Below are positions 1-11,736 of a DNA stretch of 64,000 nucleotides, in pieces. Both the position numbers and the translations under genes were made by a program. Below the pieces are notes generated by a model that searched no databases, was not told the origin of the DNA, and was given only the letters and a program-made list of their open reading frames with translations. Each line of letters begins with the position of its first letter. Positions within the stretch are counted from its first letter, which is position 1. Source of the stretch: Stereum hirsutum FP-91666 SS1 (Eukaryota > Basidiomycota > Agaricomycetes > Russulales > Stereaceae); assembly GCF_000264905.1 (NCBI RefSeq), contig NW_006763144.1, positions 1,183,648 through 1,247,647 of the forward strand. The letters are read 5' to 3'.

Positions 1-1967
1 TTTAGAACCTGCCGCAACTTGGCCGCAGAATTCTGTATCTCAGCCCGAGCCATCGTCCCCTCATCGACCCAATTCGCAGCGATCTACCAATAATGGAGAC
101 CGAACGCACCATCGCCGTACTGCAACCTTGCCTTCTACCCCATCGACCTCCGGCCGACCTTCAGCCAGGGCGTCTGGGACGCCGCCACACCAACAACGTT
201 CCGCTACTTCTGTTCGCTCCAGAGACGTTGATCACAATGCCGCGTCGTCACCTATACCCATTACCAGGCAGTCGACAGAGCGAATTCTTTCCCCAAGGCG
301 CTCAGGCGCGTCGGATTCTACGAGCTCTTCTCCACCGACGGATGTTACTCAGTACGGACCAGACCATTTCCCCTCACGGTCACCGAGTCCTGCTTCTTCA
401 CTGGCAGGCTCACCTGTTCTCTCGAGACACGGCCTGTCACAACGAGAAGATGCTAGTTCACATATTCTCGGTCAGGATCAAACTGGTGCACATCGCTCGC
501 CAATATCATCAAACAATTCTCAGGAGACTGAGATCCAGGACGAATCACGGCTTCCTGTCCGTAGCCATACAAGCACCCCTTCGCGGGATAGCAGCCAGGA
601 AAGCCCTCCCTTGCCTATACCCCCTCGACAGACGCGCTCATTCATCGCTAGAGCTGGGAGTACCCCATCTGCTTTAAACTCCTCATCCCGAGCACAGCCC
701 TTGCGGGCCCATTCGAGCATGCCTGAACCCTCGCGTTCGCATGAGGGTAGTTCCTCTGCCATCTCTTCTGGACGAGTACTCCTCCCTTCATCCATTGTAT
801 CGTCGCCTACCTCTCTGTCTGCACCTCCTTCCACCGGACGAATCTCTTCTTTGGACAATCGCTCAACACGCTCAACACGCACCCGTGAACGTCTTCGACT
901 TTCTTCTACCTCTACTACCACGCCTAGCCACGTTCCTCTACCCCTTTCTCCCAGTTTGTCGATCTCCAACTCGGTCATCACTTCGCACTCGGGCTCAAGC
1001 TCCGGGTCTTCCCCGTCAACTCGACGCCTTCGTACACCGGGAACACCTTTTTACCCCGTCATTGAACCCAGCGATCGTGAGCTTCCGAGGATCACACCTG
1101 GTGTTACACCAATCGCCACTCCCCTCGAGACTCGTGGTACCAGTCCTCAGGAGCCTACGAGCATGATCGTCCCTCCGAGTACCAATGCTTGCGAGCCCAC
1201 AAGCATCGGCAGCCCTCCTGCAGCAAATTCCGTCGATCATGCGGCTTACCAGTCCACGACCCTGTCTCCAAACACCAGTTCACGCGAACCAACAAGCATT
1301 GGCGATCCTCCAAGTCCAGATCTCTGCGAACCCATAGGTAGTAGCCGTGTTGGACCTACTACGAGCGTCAGCCCTCCTCCAAGTACTACTCCTCACGAAC
1401 CTCCGATTATCATTGGGCCTCCGGTTGCAGACAACCTCGAGCCCACAACCATCAGCAGTCCCCTTCCAACTCCAGTCCCAAGCGCTGATTTCCTAAGCCC
1501 CGTCACCCCTTCTCTTGGTCTCACCAACATGGTCACCGGGGTCACAGATGCGCTCACACCAAGACTTAACAGACTCGGGTTGTCTTGGGGCGCTTTCTTC
1601 TCGCAGCCTGCTCATGTACCGAACGTTGTGGTGGATCCGAGGCAGGATCCGCGGTCGCCGATGAGTAGGAGCGCGAGTCTACCGGGGTATGGGGGGTTGA
1701 GGTGAGTTGACGTTCCTTCCGTGTATTCGTTCTAGTTCCTTTTTGTACTGTGTACTATAAGTAATACCCTTTCTATATGTTGCCATGTTGTGTACTCTAC
1801 TCTGCGTTGCCTTGGATGTTCTGATAACCGTGTTTTTCTTATTGTTTTGATTAAGATCTCCTTCATTTGGTAGACCAAGCCCGGTACCTACCGCTCGTGG
1901 TGCTGATTCCGAAGTATTGAACAGTATGCCAGGTGGTTGGAGTGACGTTGTTGTGTGTCCTCCTTAG
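1..1967 (+). CDS. Pro/Ser/Thr-rich protein, 5' end outside the window
   Basis: An open frame runs from base 2 without a start codon, so the N-terminus lies to the left of the window. The apparent stop at 1703 sits in a good donor (GTGAGT at 1702). Splicing 1702-1855 (acceptor TTAAG) keeps the frame and adds about 36 residues, ending SDVVVCPP at 1965-1967. The product is low complexity, rich in Ser, Pro, Thr and Arg. From about 1141 to 1490 it has degenerate repeats built around EPTSIGxPP. A more ordered tail follows (LGLSWGAFFSQPAHVPNVVVD). No enzymatic domain, signal peptide or helix is visible. I do not recognise the family; a disordered scaffold or regulatory protein is a guess. The reading frame is well supported, the function is not. 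Confidence 0.7.
1141..1490 (+). repeat. Degenerate EPTSIGxPP coding repeats
   Basis: Within the Pro/Ser-rich protein four to six units share a core Glu-Pro-Thr-Ser-Ile-Gly-x-Pro-Pro, spaced about 20-30 residues apart. Variants include EPTSMIVPP, EPTSIGSPP, EPTSIGDPP, EPPIIIGPP and EPTTISSP. The DNA has diverged, so these are old internal duplications rather than a fresh tandem array. Confidence 0.6.
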
Positions 1968-2240
1968 CCGTGAAAGGGCCTATTTATATTTCATGTACCA
2001 TCTGCGTGATTTATTTCGCGGAAATTATGCATATTTAGTGATCACACAGTGTACCTATCGCGAGGTACGAATCCGTACGATAACTTGGACGTCGAGGCAG
2101 CTTTACAGGAAGTTCAAACATATTTATTATACAATGGAAAAGGTTCCATAAGGTGACTACAATTTGCGGCAACGGTCGTCTTCGAAGAAATCATACAATC
2201 GCGACGCTAAACGAAGACCGGGAGCGATACAGTGCAGAAT

Positions 2241-2802
2241 CTACTTCTGACCCATGGCCTCCTTCGCCTTGTTGGCGAGCGAGTCCTATGCGGTGGGATG
2301 TTAGCGGGGGCATATTAAGGACCACAAATAAGCTTACCTGGTTCTCATTCGAGTTGCCGGAAAGGGCGTCTCCAGCCTTCTGGGAGGTAGACTTCTCGCT
2401 CTGCGGGTGGAGGTGGAATCAATATGCTAATCATGTGGATTGGGATATACGTTCGGAAAAGCGAACCTCAGGCTGGAAGGTAGAGGCGATGCTGTCGGAG
2501 ACACCCTGAGGTAAAAAAAAATTGGCCGCGGTCAGCGGGCGTAGGGGCCACAAGACGCCGAAGACAGCGTACCTTGAAAGTGTCACCGAGTTGCTCGGTC
2601 ATAGACTGTCGGATTCAAGACAAGGGTGAGCAATGAAGGTCGAGGAAGAGGGGAAAGGCATAATATGTACCTTCTGGGAGTCGGGCTAGAGTGATAATAA
2701 CATGAGTATGGGAGGATGCTGTGAGCGGTGTAAGGGCAGACGACGAACCTTAGCAGCGGAGCTAGCCTTGTCGGTGAAAGATTGGCGGCCAGTGTCAGAC
2801 AT
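2241..2802 (-). CDS. HSP12: HSP9/HSP12 family small stress protein
   Basis: Six exons on the minus strand (2749-2802, 2671-2685, 2573-2605, 2467-2505, 2338-2400, 2241-2285) join in frame to 82 residues starting MSDTGRQSFTDKASSAAK and ending NKAKEAMGQK. This is the HSP9/HSP12 layout: a short, hydrophilic, Ala/Lys/Gln-rich chain that is disordered in water and folds on membranes. In yeasts the family is strongly induced by heat, osmotic stress and stationary phase and stabilises the plasma membrane. The start is the ATG just before SDTGRQ; upstream in-frame Mets are not family-like. Exon 2 is only 15 bases. A TATA box and STRE-like sites lie upstream. Confidence 0.93.
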
Positions 2803-2904
2803 GATTGTTGTAATAAAGGGGTTTGTTTGGGTGGGTGGCGATGAGAAGAATGCAGGTGAGGTGGAAGAAGGTGTGATGGGGGAGTCGGAGGGAAACAAGG
2901 AGGG

Positions 2905-2911
2905 TTTTATA
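2905..2911 (-). promoter_or_regulatory. TATA box of the HSP9/HSP12 gene
   Basis: The minus strand reads TATAAAA about 105 bases upstream of the HSP9/HSP12 ATG, a normal place for a TATA box in a strongly inducible fungal gene. Two STRE-like pentamers (AGGGG at 2943-2947, CCCCT at 3090-3094) lie further upstream, matching stress control known for this family. The TATA call is firm as sequence; STRE function is inferred. Confidence 0.55.
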
Positions 2912-3848
2912 CTCGACTGGTAGCGGAGGTCGAAAGCATGACAGGGGCTGGTCCGACTGGATCGTCAGCCCGAGTATGACGACACTTGAATGAGTGGGGC
3001 GCCGTCGCTGTGACTGTTCCGTAGAGTCAGTCGCCGACGTCAGTATCAGCGGAACGGAGGCTCTTGAGCGTGTCGCATCCGCGGAGAAACCCCTTAATAA
3101 TCCACCTCATGGACTAAAGCGGGGTATCCGACCGCTGCGCGAACCTAGGATGCGATCATTTCAATGAACATAAGTTCCCGACATCTCCTGCCTATCTCCT
3201 GCCACTGAGCTCATGGTTGAAACGAGATGTATTTGATTTTAGACGCTGCCCAGCGAGGTCGTGCAGAAACAATGCAGAAACCTTGTGAAGAAAAACGCGA
3301 CAAGTGAGTCATAAAAATATCTTTGTTCGCTGTCAAGTTGAGCGACAAACGTACCGATCAAGATATCTATTGCATTGCGCTGATCCCTCCGAAGCAGCCC
3401 CAACTTCCGGCAGCGAGGAAGTCAACAGGAAGTGCGCGGAGAGTACCGCATCGGTGGTGGTGACACAATTAACTCCTGTCGCTGTCGACTTTGTTCAAGA
3501 TATCTCTGCATATATAAATGCACGGCCAACTCCTGCATTCAATTTATGTTCTGAAGGTTCATTCAGCGGACTCCAGTTGGCCACTGAACACGCGGGCATG
3601 GTCCCCCTAGTACAAAACGCATCACAAAATGTGAGAGCTGGTCTACCGTTCTCGCACCGGTCACTGTTGGCAGCGTTCTGGGTGGGTGATTGCTGCCCAA
3701 GTTTCCTAGGAATCTCTCGGAGGCAAAAGGTCCTTGGAGGATGACGATGTATCCTGCGCGTGCAGATGGTGAGAGAGTGGAAGATCGAAAACGGTCCGCC
3801 ATGCAGGACGCGACGCACTAGGACGCACTGTACGTCATAGTAACGGAT

Positions 3849-3872
3849 GTGACGCGACGCGTTCAGCGTCAC
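3849..3872. promoter_or_regulatory. ACGCGT box inside a 7-bp inverted repeat upstream of DUO1
   Basis: GTGACGC (3849-3855) and GCGTCAC (3866-3872) form a perfect inverted repeat around ACGCGT (3857-3862), 80-104 bases before the DUO1 start codon. ACGCGT is the MluI cell-cycle box bound by MBF-type factors in fungi, and a kinetochore gene is a plausible target. The sequence match is seen; binding is inference. Confidence 0.4.
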
Positions 3873-3952
3873 GCACATCCTCGAGATCTCGTTTCCATCG
3901 ACCGCCACCTTGTCGCCACCCTCTGCAGTCGACCACGACCGATTTACTTACA

Positions 3953-5120
3953 ATGGACTCAATCGACCCTATGTACGCCCCAAGCGGCTCACGTCTTCTA
4001 TCCGAATCTCCCCTCTCAGCAGCGTATCAGTCTTCATCGCACACCGGCCCCGGTGGAGACGACCTCTCACTCTCAGAACTCGATCTCACAGCGCGCGAAC
4101 CCGAACGTCCTTTCAGTCTCTTTGCTCGACCAAAGACTCCCCAGAGGACTGTCCCAATACCCGAGCCACCTTCTGGAGACGACGATGGCGGTGATGCGCA
4201 TGAGCAGGAAGAGTTAGGAGGCGGGGAGGAGGACGAGGAGAAGCGAGCACGGTCGCAAGCGAGGACGAGGGAGGAGAAGCTGCAGAACGACTTGTTCGTG
4301 CTGAGGAAGTTGAACGCGACGTTTGGTGTATATAATGACGCGTTGAGAGAGACGGAGTCTGCGACTGAGGTCCGTCCTCTCTTCCGTGATGTCGTGTATG
4401 TCTTGCTTTTGTTTGTTAATATATATCTTTTTATTGCATGTTCGGATGTGGGATACAGCGTGTGGCAGCTCAATTGGAACAGACGGACGCTCTTCTCAAT
4501 AAGTATGTGAACGTGATGGCAAAGTCGGAGCGTATCGCACGTCTCATGTTCGATGAGCGATGGGAAGGAGCCGAAGCGGTAGGTGGTTCCTGCTTTTAGA
4601 GCACTCCGTGTGGATATATATTAACATTTTTGTCGTTCCATTTTCGCCTTGCAGGACGAGGATGTGATAGAACAAGAGGAACGCGAAAAGGAAGAACGGC
4701 GGCGGCGTGAGGAGGAAGAACGTATTCTCGCGGTCCAACGTGAACAGGAGCGTAGAGTGCGGGAAGAGGCTGAGCGGCAAGCACGGGAGGAAAGGGCGCG
4801 GATTGAACAGGAGAAGAAGGATAAACTTGCATCGAGAAGCACGAGTGGTGTACGAGGCATCAGAGGTACGAGAGCCCAGCAGATGCGGGGTGCTGCCACA
4901 ACGCGCGGAATCTCGAGGACAGGTCAGTACTCCTTGTCCTTACTTCTGCAGCTTGCTCAATCATCTATACGGCTGGTTTTCAGGGACGCCACCGACAACG
5001 ACAGCCAGGGGAGGTACTCGGACGACCACAGGCAGCGGTGGTACTAGTACACGGGGATCGATGATTGGTAGACCGGCTTCGATATCTCGAGGATCGAGTA
5101 CATCGTCGAAACGAACCTGA
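3953..5120 (+). CDS. DUO1: DASH complex subunit DUO1
   Basis: Four exons (3953-4369, 4459-4578, 4655-4922, 4984-5120) encode 313 residues. Residues about 115-175 carry the DUO1 core: the segment from LQNDLFVLRKLNATFGVYNDAL through LEQTDALLNKYVNVMAKSERIARLMFDERWEGA. A long Glu/Arg coiled coil follows, then a basic Gly/Thr/Arg/Ser tail. DUO1 is one of the DASH/Dam1 ring proteins that couple kinetochores to spindle microtubules in fungi. The basic tail could bind microtubules or be phosphorylated, but that is inference. The intron in the middle of the core is confirmed because both halves fit the family frame. An ACGCGT box lies upstream. Confidence 0.85.
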
Positions 5121-5453
5121 CTTGATGATACCGATATTTGACCAAATGGATGGATTCCAGACTACTTAACACACTCAGACTCTGATTACATTTGGGCCAC
5201 AGCACGGCCATGAACCCACAGACAGGGGCTCTGTGGCGTCAGAAAACATCGACTGGACCACTCAGTACTCAGCAGCGCTAACCTGAAGACTCAAGACCCG
5301 CATATGGGCTGAAATGGCGGTCATTGGATGTACAGAGGTTCATACAGAACTAAAACAAACACTAACAACTACGAGGACGAGGACGAGGTTGGATAGCAGA
5401 TACGATAAGATGAACGAACACGAGTGAAGAATGTCCAAGACAGAGACTAGAGA
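5121..5453. other. Convergent 3' region, no gene seen
   Basis: About 330 bases between the converging DUO1 and DUF6534 genes. Only short shadow frames occur; the stretch probably holds both 3' UTRs. Confidence 0.5.
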
Positions 5454-6596
5454 CTATTTGGCAGATGTACTCGGGTTACGGCTGGGACGAGGGGCGTGCT
5501 GCGAGAGATCGATGGTGACGCCGTCGACGTCGTATTGGACAGTCTTCTCGACACCGATTTCGAGCTGAAGAACCAGAGAAAGTCGGTTAGTGTCGGGCTC
5601 TCTTACTGTAACAAGAGGGACAAACCTTGCTTGGCGTCCGTTCATCCTCGCATCGTGACTTTATGAAAAGTGTGTCAGTTTCGTGATCACGTTTTCAGGA
5701 AGAGGACGATTGTACTGACTCTGTTGAAGCCACTGTTCTCGTTACGACCGTGACGGCTGAGAGTCGAAGGGAAGAGGACAGGGAGTGGATGATCGCCCGC
5801 GCCTGGTTCTGAAGATTTATCAAAGCGTCCGCGCAGAGTCCTTCGGGTGTTCAACCTGTGATGTACGAACGGGCGATCAGCTTCAATATAAAAGGAGGGG
5901 GGTATAAATGTAGATGTACGTCGCAAGCAGTGAGTTGGCGTAGACTGTGAGGTAAAGTACCAGTCGTTGAGTTAGAATGTATACTTCGTGTACAAGTCAA
6001 CAAGGCACTTACGTTTGCTTATAGCAAGATGGAATCCGAAGTAGATTAAGTTGTTGGGCATGACAATCCACTAAATGTTCGGCAATTTTGTCAGGAATCA
6101 ACACGTAACATGGTGAGCTGAAGCTACTCACGCAGATCATGGACAGGACGGTAAAAGCACTGCAATTGCAGAGGAGAACCGGACCGTCAGCTTAGTGTGA
6201 TATGGAGAAGAGAAGCAGGGCATATGCGCATTGGCACAGGACTGACCAAGTGAGTGCTCCGTTGTTTACAGAGAATATCATGATCGTGTCAATGACGTGG
6301 TCCAAACTTTTGGCCACGAACGTAGATGGAAGAATAGCGAGTCAGCCTATGACAACGATGAAAATGAAGCGCCGCAGATGAGAGAACACACCTCGTAAAT
6401 CCAGTACGACTGCTCTGGAGATAGTAACAGAGTGCGGCGACGATGATCAAGTCGATTGCCGAAGACAACGCAAGACCTAACGTGAAGCACCACTGATACG
6501 AGGGGTTGTTGGTGCCGGTGGTGAAACATAGGAGAGATGACAGATACGTACCCCGAAGTCGTCACGGAATTCGTGAAAATGTCGGTATCGGAGCCT

Positions 6597-6648
<52 letters not shown>

Positions 6649-7806
6649 TGAGGACAAACGATGGAAAGGAAGGAAGGGATGGGCCCGTACATTTCGGCTG
6701 TGGTTACTGACGAAAGAGCAAATCATCAAAAGGCCAAATCGCTACTCCATAGGTGATGAATGTATTTACTGGATGCAGCGACTAAACGTAGAAACATCAA
6801 ATCGCCTTCAGAGGACGCTTATATCTGACAAGATGGTACTCACTGAGTCGAGCGAACGTCAACGCGATCTGCGGTGGCCAGTCGGGTGTTTGTCAGTCTT
6901 GCAATTGCTATCTATCCACTGTCCTCACTCACTAGGGGAGCACCGAGGTACCAGTTTCCTTGGCTGACTATGAGGTCGGTCAGCGTCACTGTCTTCGTGG
7001 AATGCTGGTGAGATTAGACTCACATCTGAGGACTCTGAAGCAGAAGTACCTGGCATGTTATGTTTCAGTGAAGAGGCAAGACGAATGAATATTAGGCGGA
7101 AAATCTTACAGATGGACCACCCATGTCAGAAACGCCTGTAACCGTTCATTATGTCAGAGAGAGTTTTCTCCTGTTCAGTGCTATGCGACCGACCGTGATG
7201 GCGATTGTGAGCTACCAGAAGAGCTATCAGACTTCTAGAAGTAAAGATGAGAGGGACAGGGCGGTCTTACCCCAATGGTACTAGGAACATGATTCACGCG
7301 AGGTCAGACGACAGCTTCTATGCAAGATTCATTGTGAAGATAAACAAACATAGGGATGTTGTCTGCAACACTCTCGTTCCCGAAATTGACAATCAAGTAA
7401 TCCCAGGTCGACGCGCAAGCGAGGATGGTATGTGCAGCATCAAGGAACCTACAAGGTCTCAGTAAGCATGCCCAAGCTATAGGGGCGAAGTCTCAGGGGA
7501 CTCACCAGATGCCAATGACCTAAAACAAATAACCCGAGATTGCAAATCAATGAGTACCGTATTATAATGTACCAGGGCCGTATAGAGTCACCATGGCTTT
7601 GAGCCTGAACGTGTCTTTTGTGTACACACGGAAGTAGTAGAAAGTCTGGACGCCTACTAAGCTTGAAAGACTGTTCAAGTCGAGATTAGCCAAGCCTCCA
7701 TGTAATACGCTATGCAGACGAGCAAGCGAAGAACTCACACCGTGGAAAACAGGCAGCCCACCAAGATAGCGCCCAAAGTGTTGCTCACATTTTCGGTGGA
7801 CGCCAT
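5454..7806 (-). CDS. DUF6534-family seven-helix membrane protein
   Basis: At least sixteen short exons on the minus strand join to about 331 residues. The start MASTENVSNTLGAILVG, the middle helix pair ending ALCYYLQSSRTGFTS, and the block AISKLYANSLLATLNTRR are hallmarks of the DUF6534 family, which is greatly expanded in Agaricomycetes. Seven hydrophobic helices with a cytosolic, charged tail are expected. Exons clear to the base include 7739-7806, 6392-6492, 6247-6306, 6132-6159, 6013-6070, 5920-5944, 5720-5855, 5626-5646 and 5454-5564. The intron between the 7TM halves contains a 48-T run. Function is unknown; receptor-like roles have been suggested for such proteins but nothing here shows a ligand. 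Exon borders between 6650 and 7740 are less certain than the rest. Confidence 0.82.
6599..6646. repeat. 48-base homopolymer T tract
   Basis: An uninterrupted run of T (A on the coding strand) directly before the acceptor CTAG of a DUF6534 intron. On the gene's own strand it would replace the usual polypyrimidine tract by polyA. It could be a slippage-expanded tract or the poly(A) tail of an old retro-insertion. Confidence 0.95.
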
Positions 7807-9479
7807 GGAAGGTGGAGAGACAATGAAGAAGAGGAGGGGAAAAATAGAGGTTGGCAACTATTGACAGCATTGATATACCGGCGCTGTCCCGGCAGGAGAG
7901 ACTTACGAAGCGGTTTAGAAGTTGCACAGGAGCCGCCGAGATGGCCTAGGCGATTCTTCTAAGTGCAACGCGGCGGCAGGGTAAGGAAGGACGTGACCAC
8001 ATTTAAATTGAAATCAGACCAATTGCATGGTGCGCATTCGGCAGGAAGGACACGACGTGATTCCAGGTGATCTCGCCTTCGACACCTCTCCGTGCACAGC
8101 CGCTGCGGACTCATGACGACAGAAGGAGACAGGCATGCTAAACCTTGATCTTCCTCAGTTTGGTTCTTCCGAACAATCATGCAGCAATGTTGTCGATATC
8201 GCTTTGAAGAACTGCGATCACAAATGAAGAGCCAGGAGAGAAAGACTGCTGAGGGGTGCCTCTTTCACGATAGTGTTACAACGCTCAGAGCATGGTCGAA
8301 AGGGATGCGTTCGAGCAAGCGAAGGCTGTCAGCAGACAGGTCTTGATTTCAGAAGCATGCCGACACCGGGAGTGCTGAAACATCGAGTAACCATTCAACA
8401 GTAACTGGACCGAGCGCTCCGTTCCACCCATGTCAAGAGATATTTTTACTACTCTGACCTTGCGTTGTTTTGTAGACGGAACATGTCCTGCATTCTTGGA
8501 AGTGGACACGGAGGTATGGCATAGAAGTAGTGGGATCTTCAAGTTTATGATGCGGTGGATCTGTCAAAAAAAAAACTTGCAGGTCGTATTGTTGTAACCA
8601 AGATGGTTCCGCGGTGCCTGACGTTGTTGCTCAAGACAACTCGGCGAAAAAGCCTCGCGATGTGGTCCTTGTGTGATTCGATTATCACCTGGATTTAAAC
8701 GAGAACCAACTTGAAGGCATGTCGCTAACATACTTATATCGAGTGAAACCATGGTGGGACGAAAGCATATCAGTACGATGGGCCATGGACGGTTCTACTC
8801 ACTGCCTTGGGCCGCCGATCGCGCAGGCTCCATACATATTTTAGCATACCGTGGTAACCGGGTATCATTGGCGGTAAGCACTGACCGTGATAGCTCGCAG
8901 AATCCTTAGCGTATTGCCGTGATGTGTGGCGTCTACAGAATTAGGTTAGCATGAGGCTCACAGCCTCCGCAAAACAGAGGGCATGTCATGTTCCTAGGCG
9001 AGCAAGAGCTTCCAAGCAGGGTTTTAATCAGAAACCTCGCAACGGGATACACGCAGAGCAGGCACTTGAGCGGGCGACCGTTATGGATCCTTGATGGCCC
9101 TAAACTATAACAGATCACGAACGGTCAGTCAGGGCTTCCTGTAGGAAAATCACGAAAGGCCGACCTGACTCACTCAGCCAAACATTGCTCTGAAAGCCGG
9201 ATACGCCATATTCCTTACAATAACTCCGTGGGAGATAGCGACACCAAATTGTTGTTGACCGATATGGAGACTCATCATAACGGAACGCCAATCCCTGATA
9301 GCCAGGTCGTGAAGTCAATAAATTTGTTTATTTGCAGGCATTGCCGTCGCTGAGGTCTTTAGCGTCCGGGAGAGTCCCATAAAGGTGATGCTAGCCAGCT
9401 GAGAAGGCCGTCGGCCTGTTTAAATGAGATTAGCGACGAAGACATCAACATTATTTACAACCAGAAGCTATCACAGAGC
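7807..9479. other. Gene-poor interval between DUF6534 gene and QTRT1
   Basis: About 1.7 kb upstream of the DUF6534 start and downstream of QTRT1. Only frames of 60-85 codons occur, on the minus strand (for example 8285-8542), with no family resemblance. I looked for a second DUF6534 copy by its YANSLLAT signature and saw none. Confidence 0.4.
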
Positions 9480-11320
9480 TCAAGGCGCATCCGAATAGTC
9501 CCACTTCATCCCAGGCCCCTTGACCACCTTCGCATTCGGATACCCTTCCAAAAGATCGACGCCCACGCTGCGCAGAGCATTGACGCACCACTCTGGGTAT
9601 CCGTTCTCGCCAAAGTAGTCAGAAAAGAATGTACGAAGGTATTGCGGGAAAGTGCCTTCGAGGATGGAATCTCGAGCTCTACCCATGACTTGAGCTTGGA
9701 AGCAAAGGTTGTGTTGAGTCACCGCTATCGTGCGATAGTCAGATTCATGGGTGTTGGACGGAAAACGAAGGCTACATACCGTGAGCAGCGGCCGTTTCAC
9801 GGGTTACTAGATGGTTCAAGACCGAGCGAGATATGCCATCGCGGCAACTTGGGCAAGGACAGTTCTCGTCAATGGGTCCCATGTCTTTGGCATGTTTTCG
9901 TAATCCTGCGTTGAGGTCAGCAACATGCTCAGCGCTTCCTGTGTACGAAACTTACTTAGGTTCAAAGGACCCTTGAAAGTCAGAGCCACTCCAAATCTTG
10001 CTGTACGGGTCGGAAAGACACAGTCTGCCTGAACGATAGTGAGTACGCGTGCAGGAGAAAGCAGGGGAGTATATACCATATCCACGCCCAATGCGACGCA
10101 GACCAGCAAATCTAGCAGCAGCCCTTCAGCAGTGAGAAATTCAAGAAAACATTTCGTCTTACCTTCCGCAAAGCCGATGCCCATTGAATATCGCGGACCT
10201 GTATTATCTTAGTGGGCAGAACTCCGAATGCAGATATGAAAACTGAGCCTTACGATCGGCGGGTAATTTGGCCGCACACTGAGCGATGCTGATTGTGTGT
10301 TATGACAAGTTCACGAGCTTGAGAATACAACACACTCACATTCTCCAAAATACGTCTGCCAGAGTGAAATGTTATTTTGGACAAGATCTTATAGAACTCG
10401 CGAGGCTCACCCTTCTCCTCCCCACCGCTCAATCCGCCAATAGCATACCCTGCCACTCGGTCCTTTCTCTTGACCATCTCTTCCAGACAGGCATCTCGTA
10501 GAGCCGGATCCAGTCCTCCTTGAACAATTGCGAAAAGGTTTTGAACGCCTTGCTTCCCTGCTTGTTCATGACGCTCAATGCAACGATCTAACCACCGAAC
10601 AGACCGCCACATGGCCTCCTCGACTCGGGGACCCACCGTCAAGCTAGAGACTATACATGGTGGAAATAGATCATAAACGTGGAGCTGTATGATCCCAATG
10701 AAAACAGGGACAAACCTACGTCATCTAGTTGCATGATGATATCGGCACCTATAGCGTGCTGTATCGAAATACTCTCTTCGGGCTGGAATGAGGCCAAATG
10801 AGCAGTGTCCGCTCATGAGCGAAAAGTGCTTACTGTAAGCATGGTTGGTTCCCCGGTGAAAGGGCTCGCAAACAGTGCCCCTTCCTCTGTAATTTTTGTG
10901 AATTTGCTCAGAGAGACCAATTGGAAGCCACCGGAGTCGGTCAGGAGATTGTGGCGCCAGCCTTGGAAATGGTGGGCGCCCCCGGCTGCTTCTAGGACTT
11001 TTATTCCAGGTCGAAGGTTGAGGTGATACGTGTTGTTCAGTATGAGAGTGACCCCTAAGGCCTCCATTTGTTGAGGCGTGAGCCCTTTGATTGCGGCTTG
11101 TGTGGCGACTGCAATGACTGTTGATAAACCAGTCGGTTGGAACGGATGACATGTGGCTTACCTGGCATGAATGTGGGCAAATTCGTCGTCGCATCTGAGG
11201 CGTAGACAGTATTAAAGAAGAGCGCGAGGTTTTTAAGCAGCGTGTGGACATACGGGCAAGGGTCATCCGCGAGACTCGAGCTCTTGTAGTGTGACATGTC
11301 GCGAGAACTTCGAATTGCAT
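9480..11320 (-). CDS. QTRT1: Queuine tRNA-ribosyltransferase catalytic subunit
   Basis: Eleven exons (11254-11320, 11162-11194, 10834-11117, 10716-10782, 10383-10650, 10254-10288, 10163-10198, 10077-10111, 9956-10028, 9780-9905, 9480-9724) join in phase to 422 residues. The enzyme swaps guanine-34 for queuine in tRNAs with GUN anticodons (Tyr, His, Asn, Asp). Visible motifs: [33 protein letters not shown] with the active-site Asp, IIMQLDDVV typical of the eukaryotic subunit, [19 protein letters not shown], and [11 protein letters not shown] with the nucleophile Asp region. The C-terminal zinc site is CPCPSC plus a later His. Its partner QTRT2 is not in this window. It lies head to head with mt tyrosyl-tRNA synthetase. 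Confidence 0.95.
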
Positions 11321-11736
11321 CCTGATACAAGATAGGGGAGACTGGTGGAAAGTTTTTTCGCTGCTTTGAACAGTGTTATTGGCCTATTTGGATTTATCGA
11401 GTGTTAACCGTTAAAGGACTCGGACGCCACTGTCAGAGCAGACTGACCTCTAGCACTTGAGTTGAATAGTTCTTCGTAGTGGTCACTGAGAAGTAAATCG
11501 CGCTCTTTGAGGTTCAAAGTAGATATCTGTCAAATCGGTATTATTGGGCAATCCCTACTAGGACACCGTGATAAAGGAGGCTGTAAGTAGTAGTCAGGGT
11601 TCGGTCAGGGTGTGATTGGCGCAAAGTTTCTGTTCTGTCGAAGCTATTGGCTTCGCGGCCCGAAACGGCCCGCTCACGCGAAACTCCTTCATTGCCACCG
11701 CGGCTTTCTTGCTCTCTCAAACTTGGTCATTATTTC
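11321..11736. promoter_or_regulatory. Shared divergent promoter region of QTRT1 and MSY1
   Basis: 416 bases separate the two start codons. No ORF of note and no clear TATA box. Both genes act on tRNA, so a bidirectional promoter is possible, but no element proves it. Confidence 0.4.

Larger units (their letters stand above)
2803..3952. promoter_or_regulatory. Divergent intergenic region between HSP9/HSP12 and DUO1
   Basis: About 1.15 kb between two genes transcribed away from each other. It holds the HSP TATA and STRE-like sites on the left. On the right, just before DUO1, there is a cluster of CG-rich motifs: ACGTCA at 3832-3837, ACGCGT at 3857-3862, and a 7-bp inverted repeat GTGACGC/GCGTCAC at 3849-3855 and 3866-3872. 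Open frames in the middle (about 3304-3744) have no family resemblance and no splice logic, so I do not call a gene. Confidence 0.45.

Noticed and set aside
520..981. Minus-strand frame of 153 codons under the Pro/Ser-rich protein
   Set aside because: Arg/Glu-rich shadow of a Ser/Pro-rich coding strand; no partner exons.
6599..6646. T-run as a transcription terminator
   Set aside because: It sits in the middle of a gene that continues in frame on both sides, and no tRNA or small RNA gene precedes it.
7807..9479. A second DUF6534 copy upstream of the first
   Set aside because: None of the family marks (SRTGF, SNSLLAT, NTLGA) can be found on either strand.
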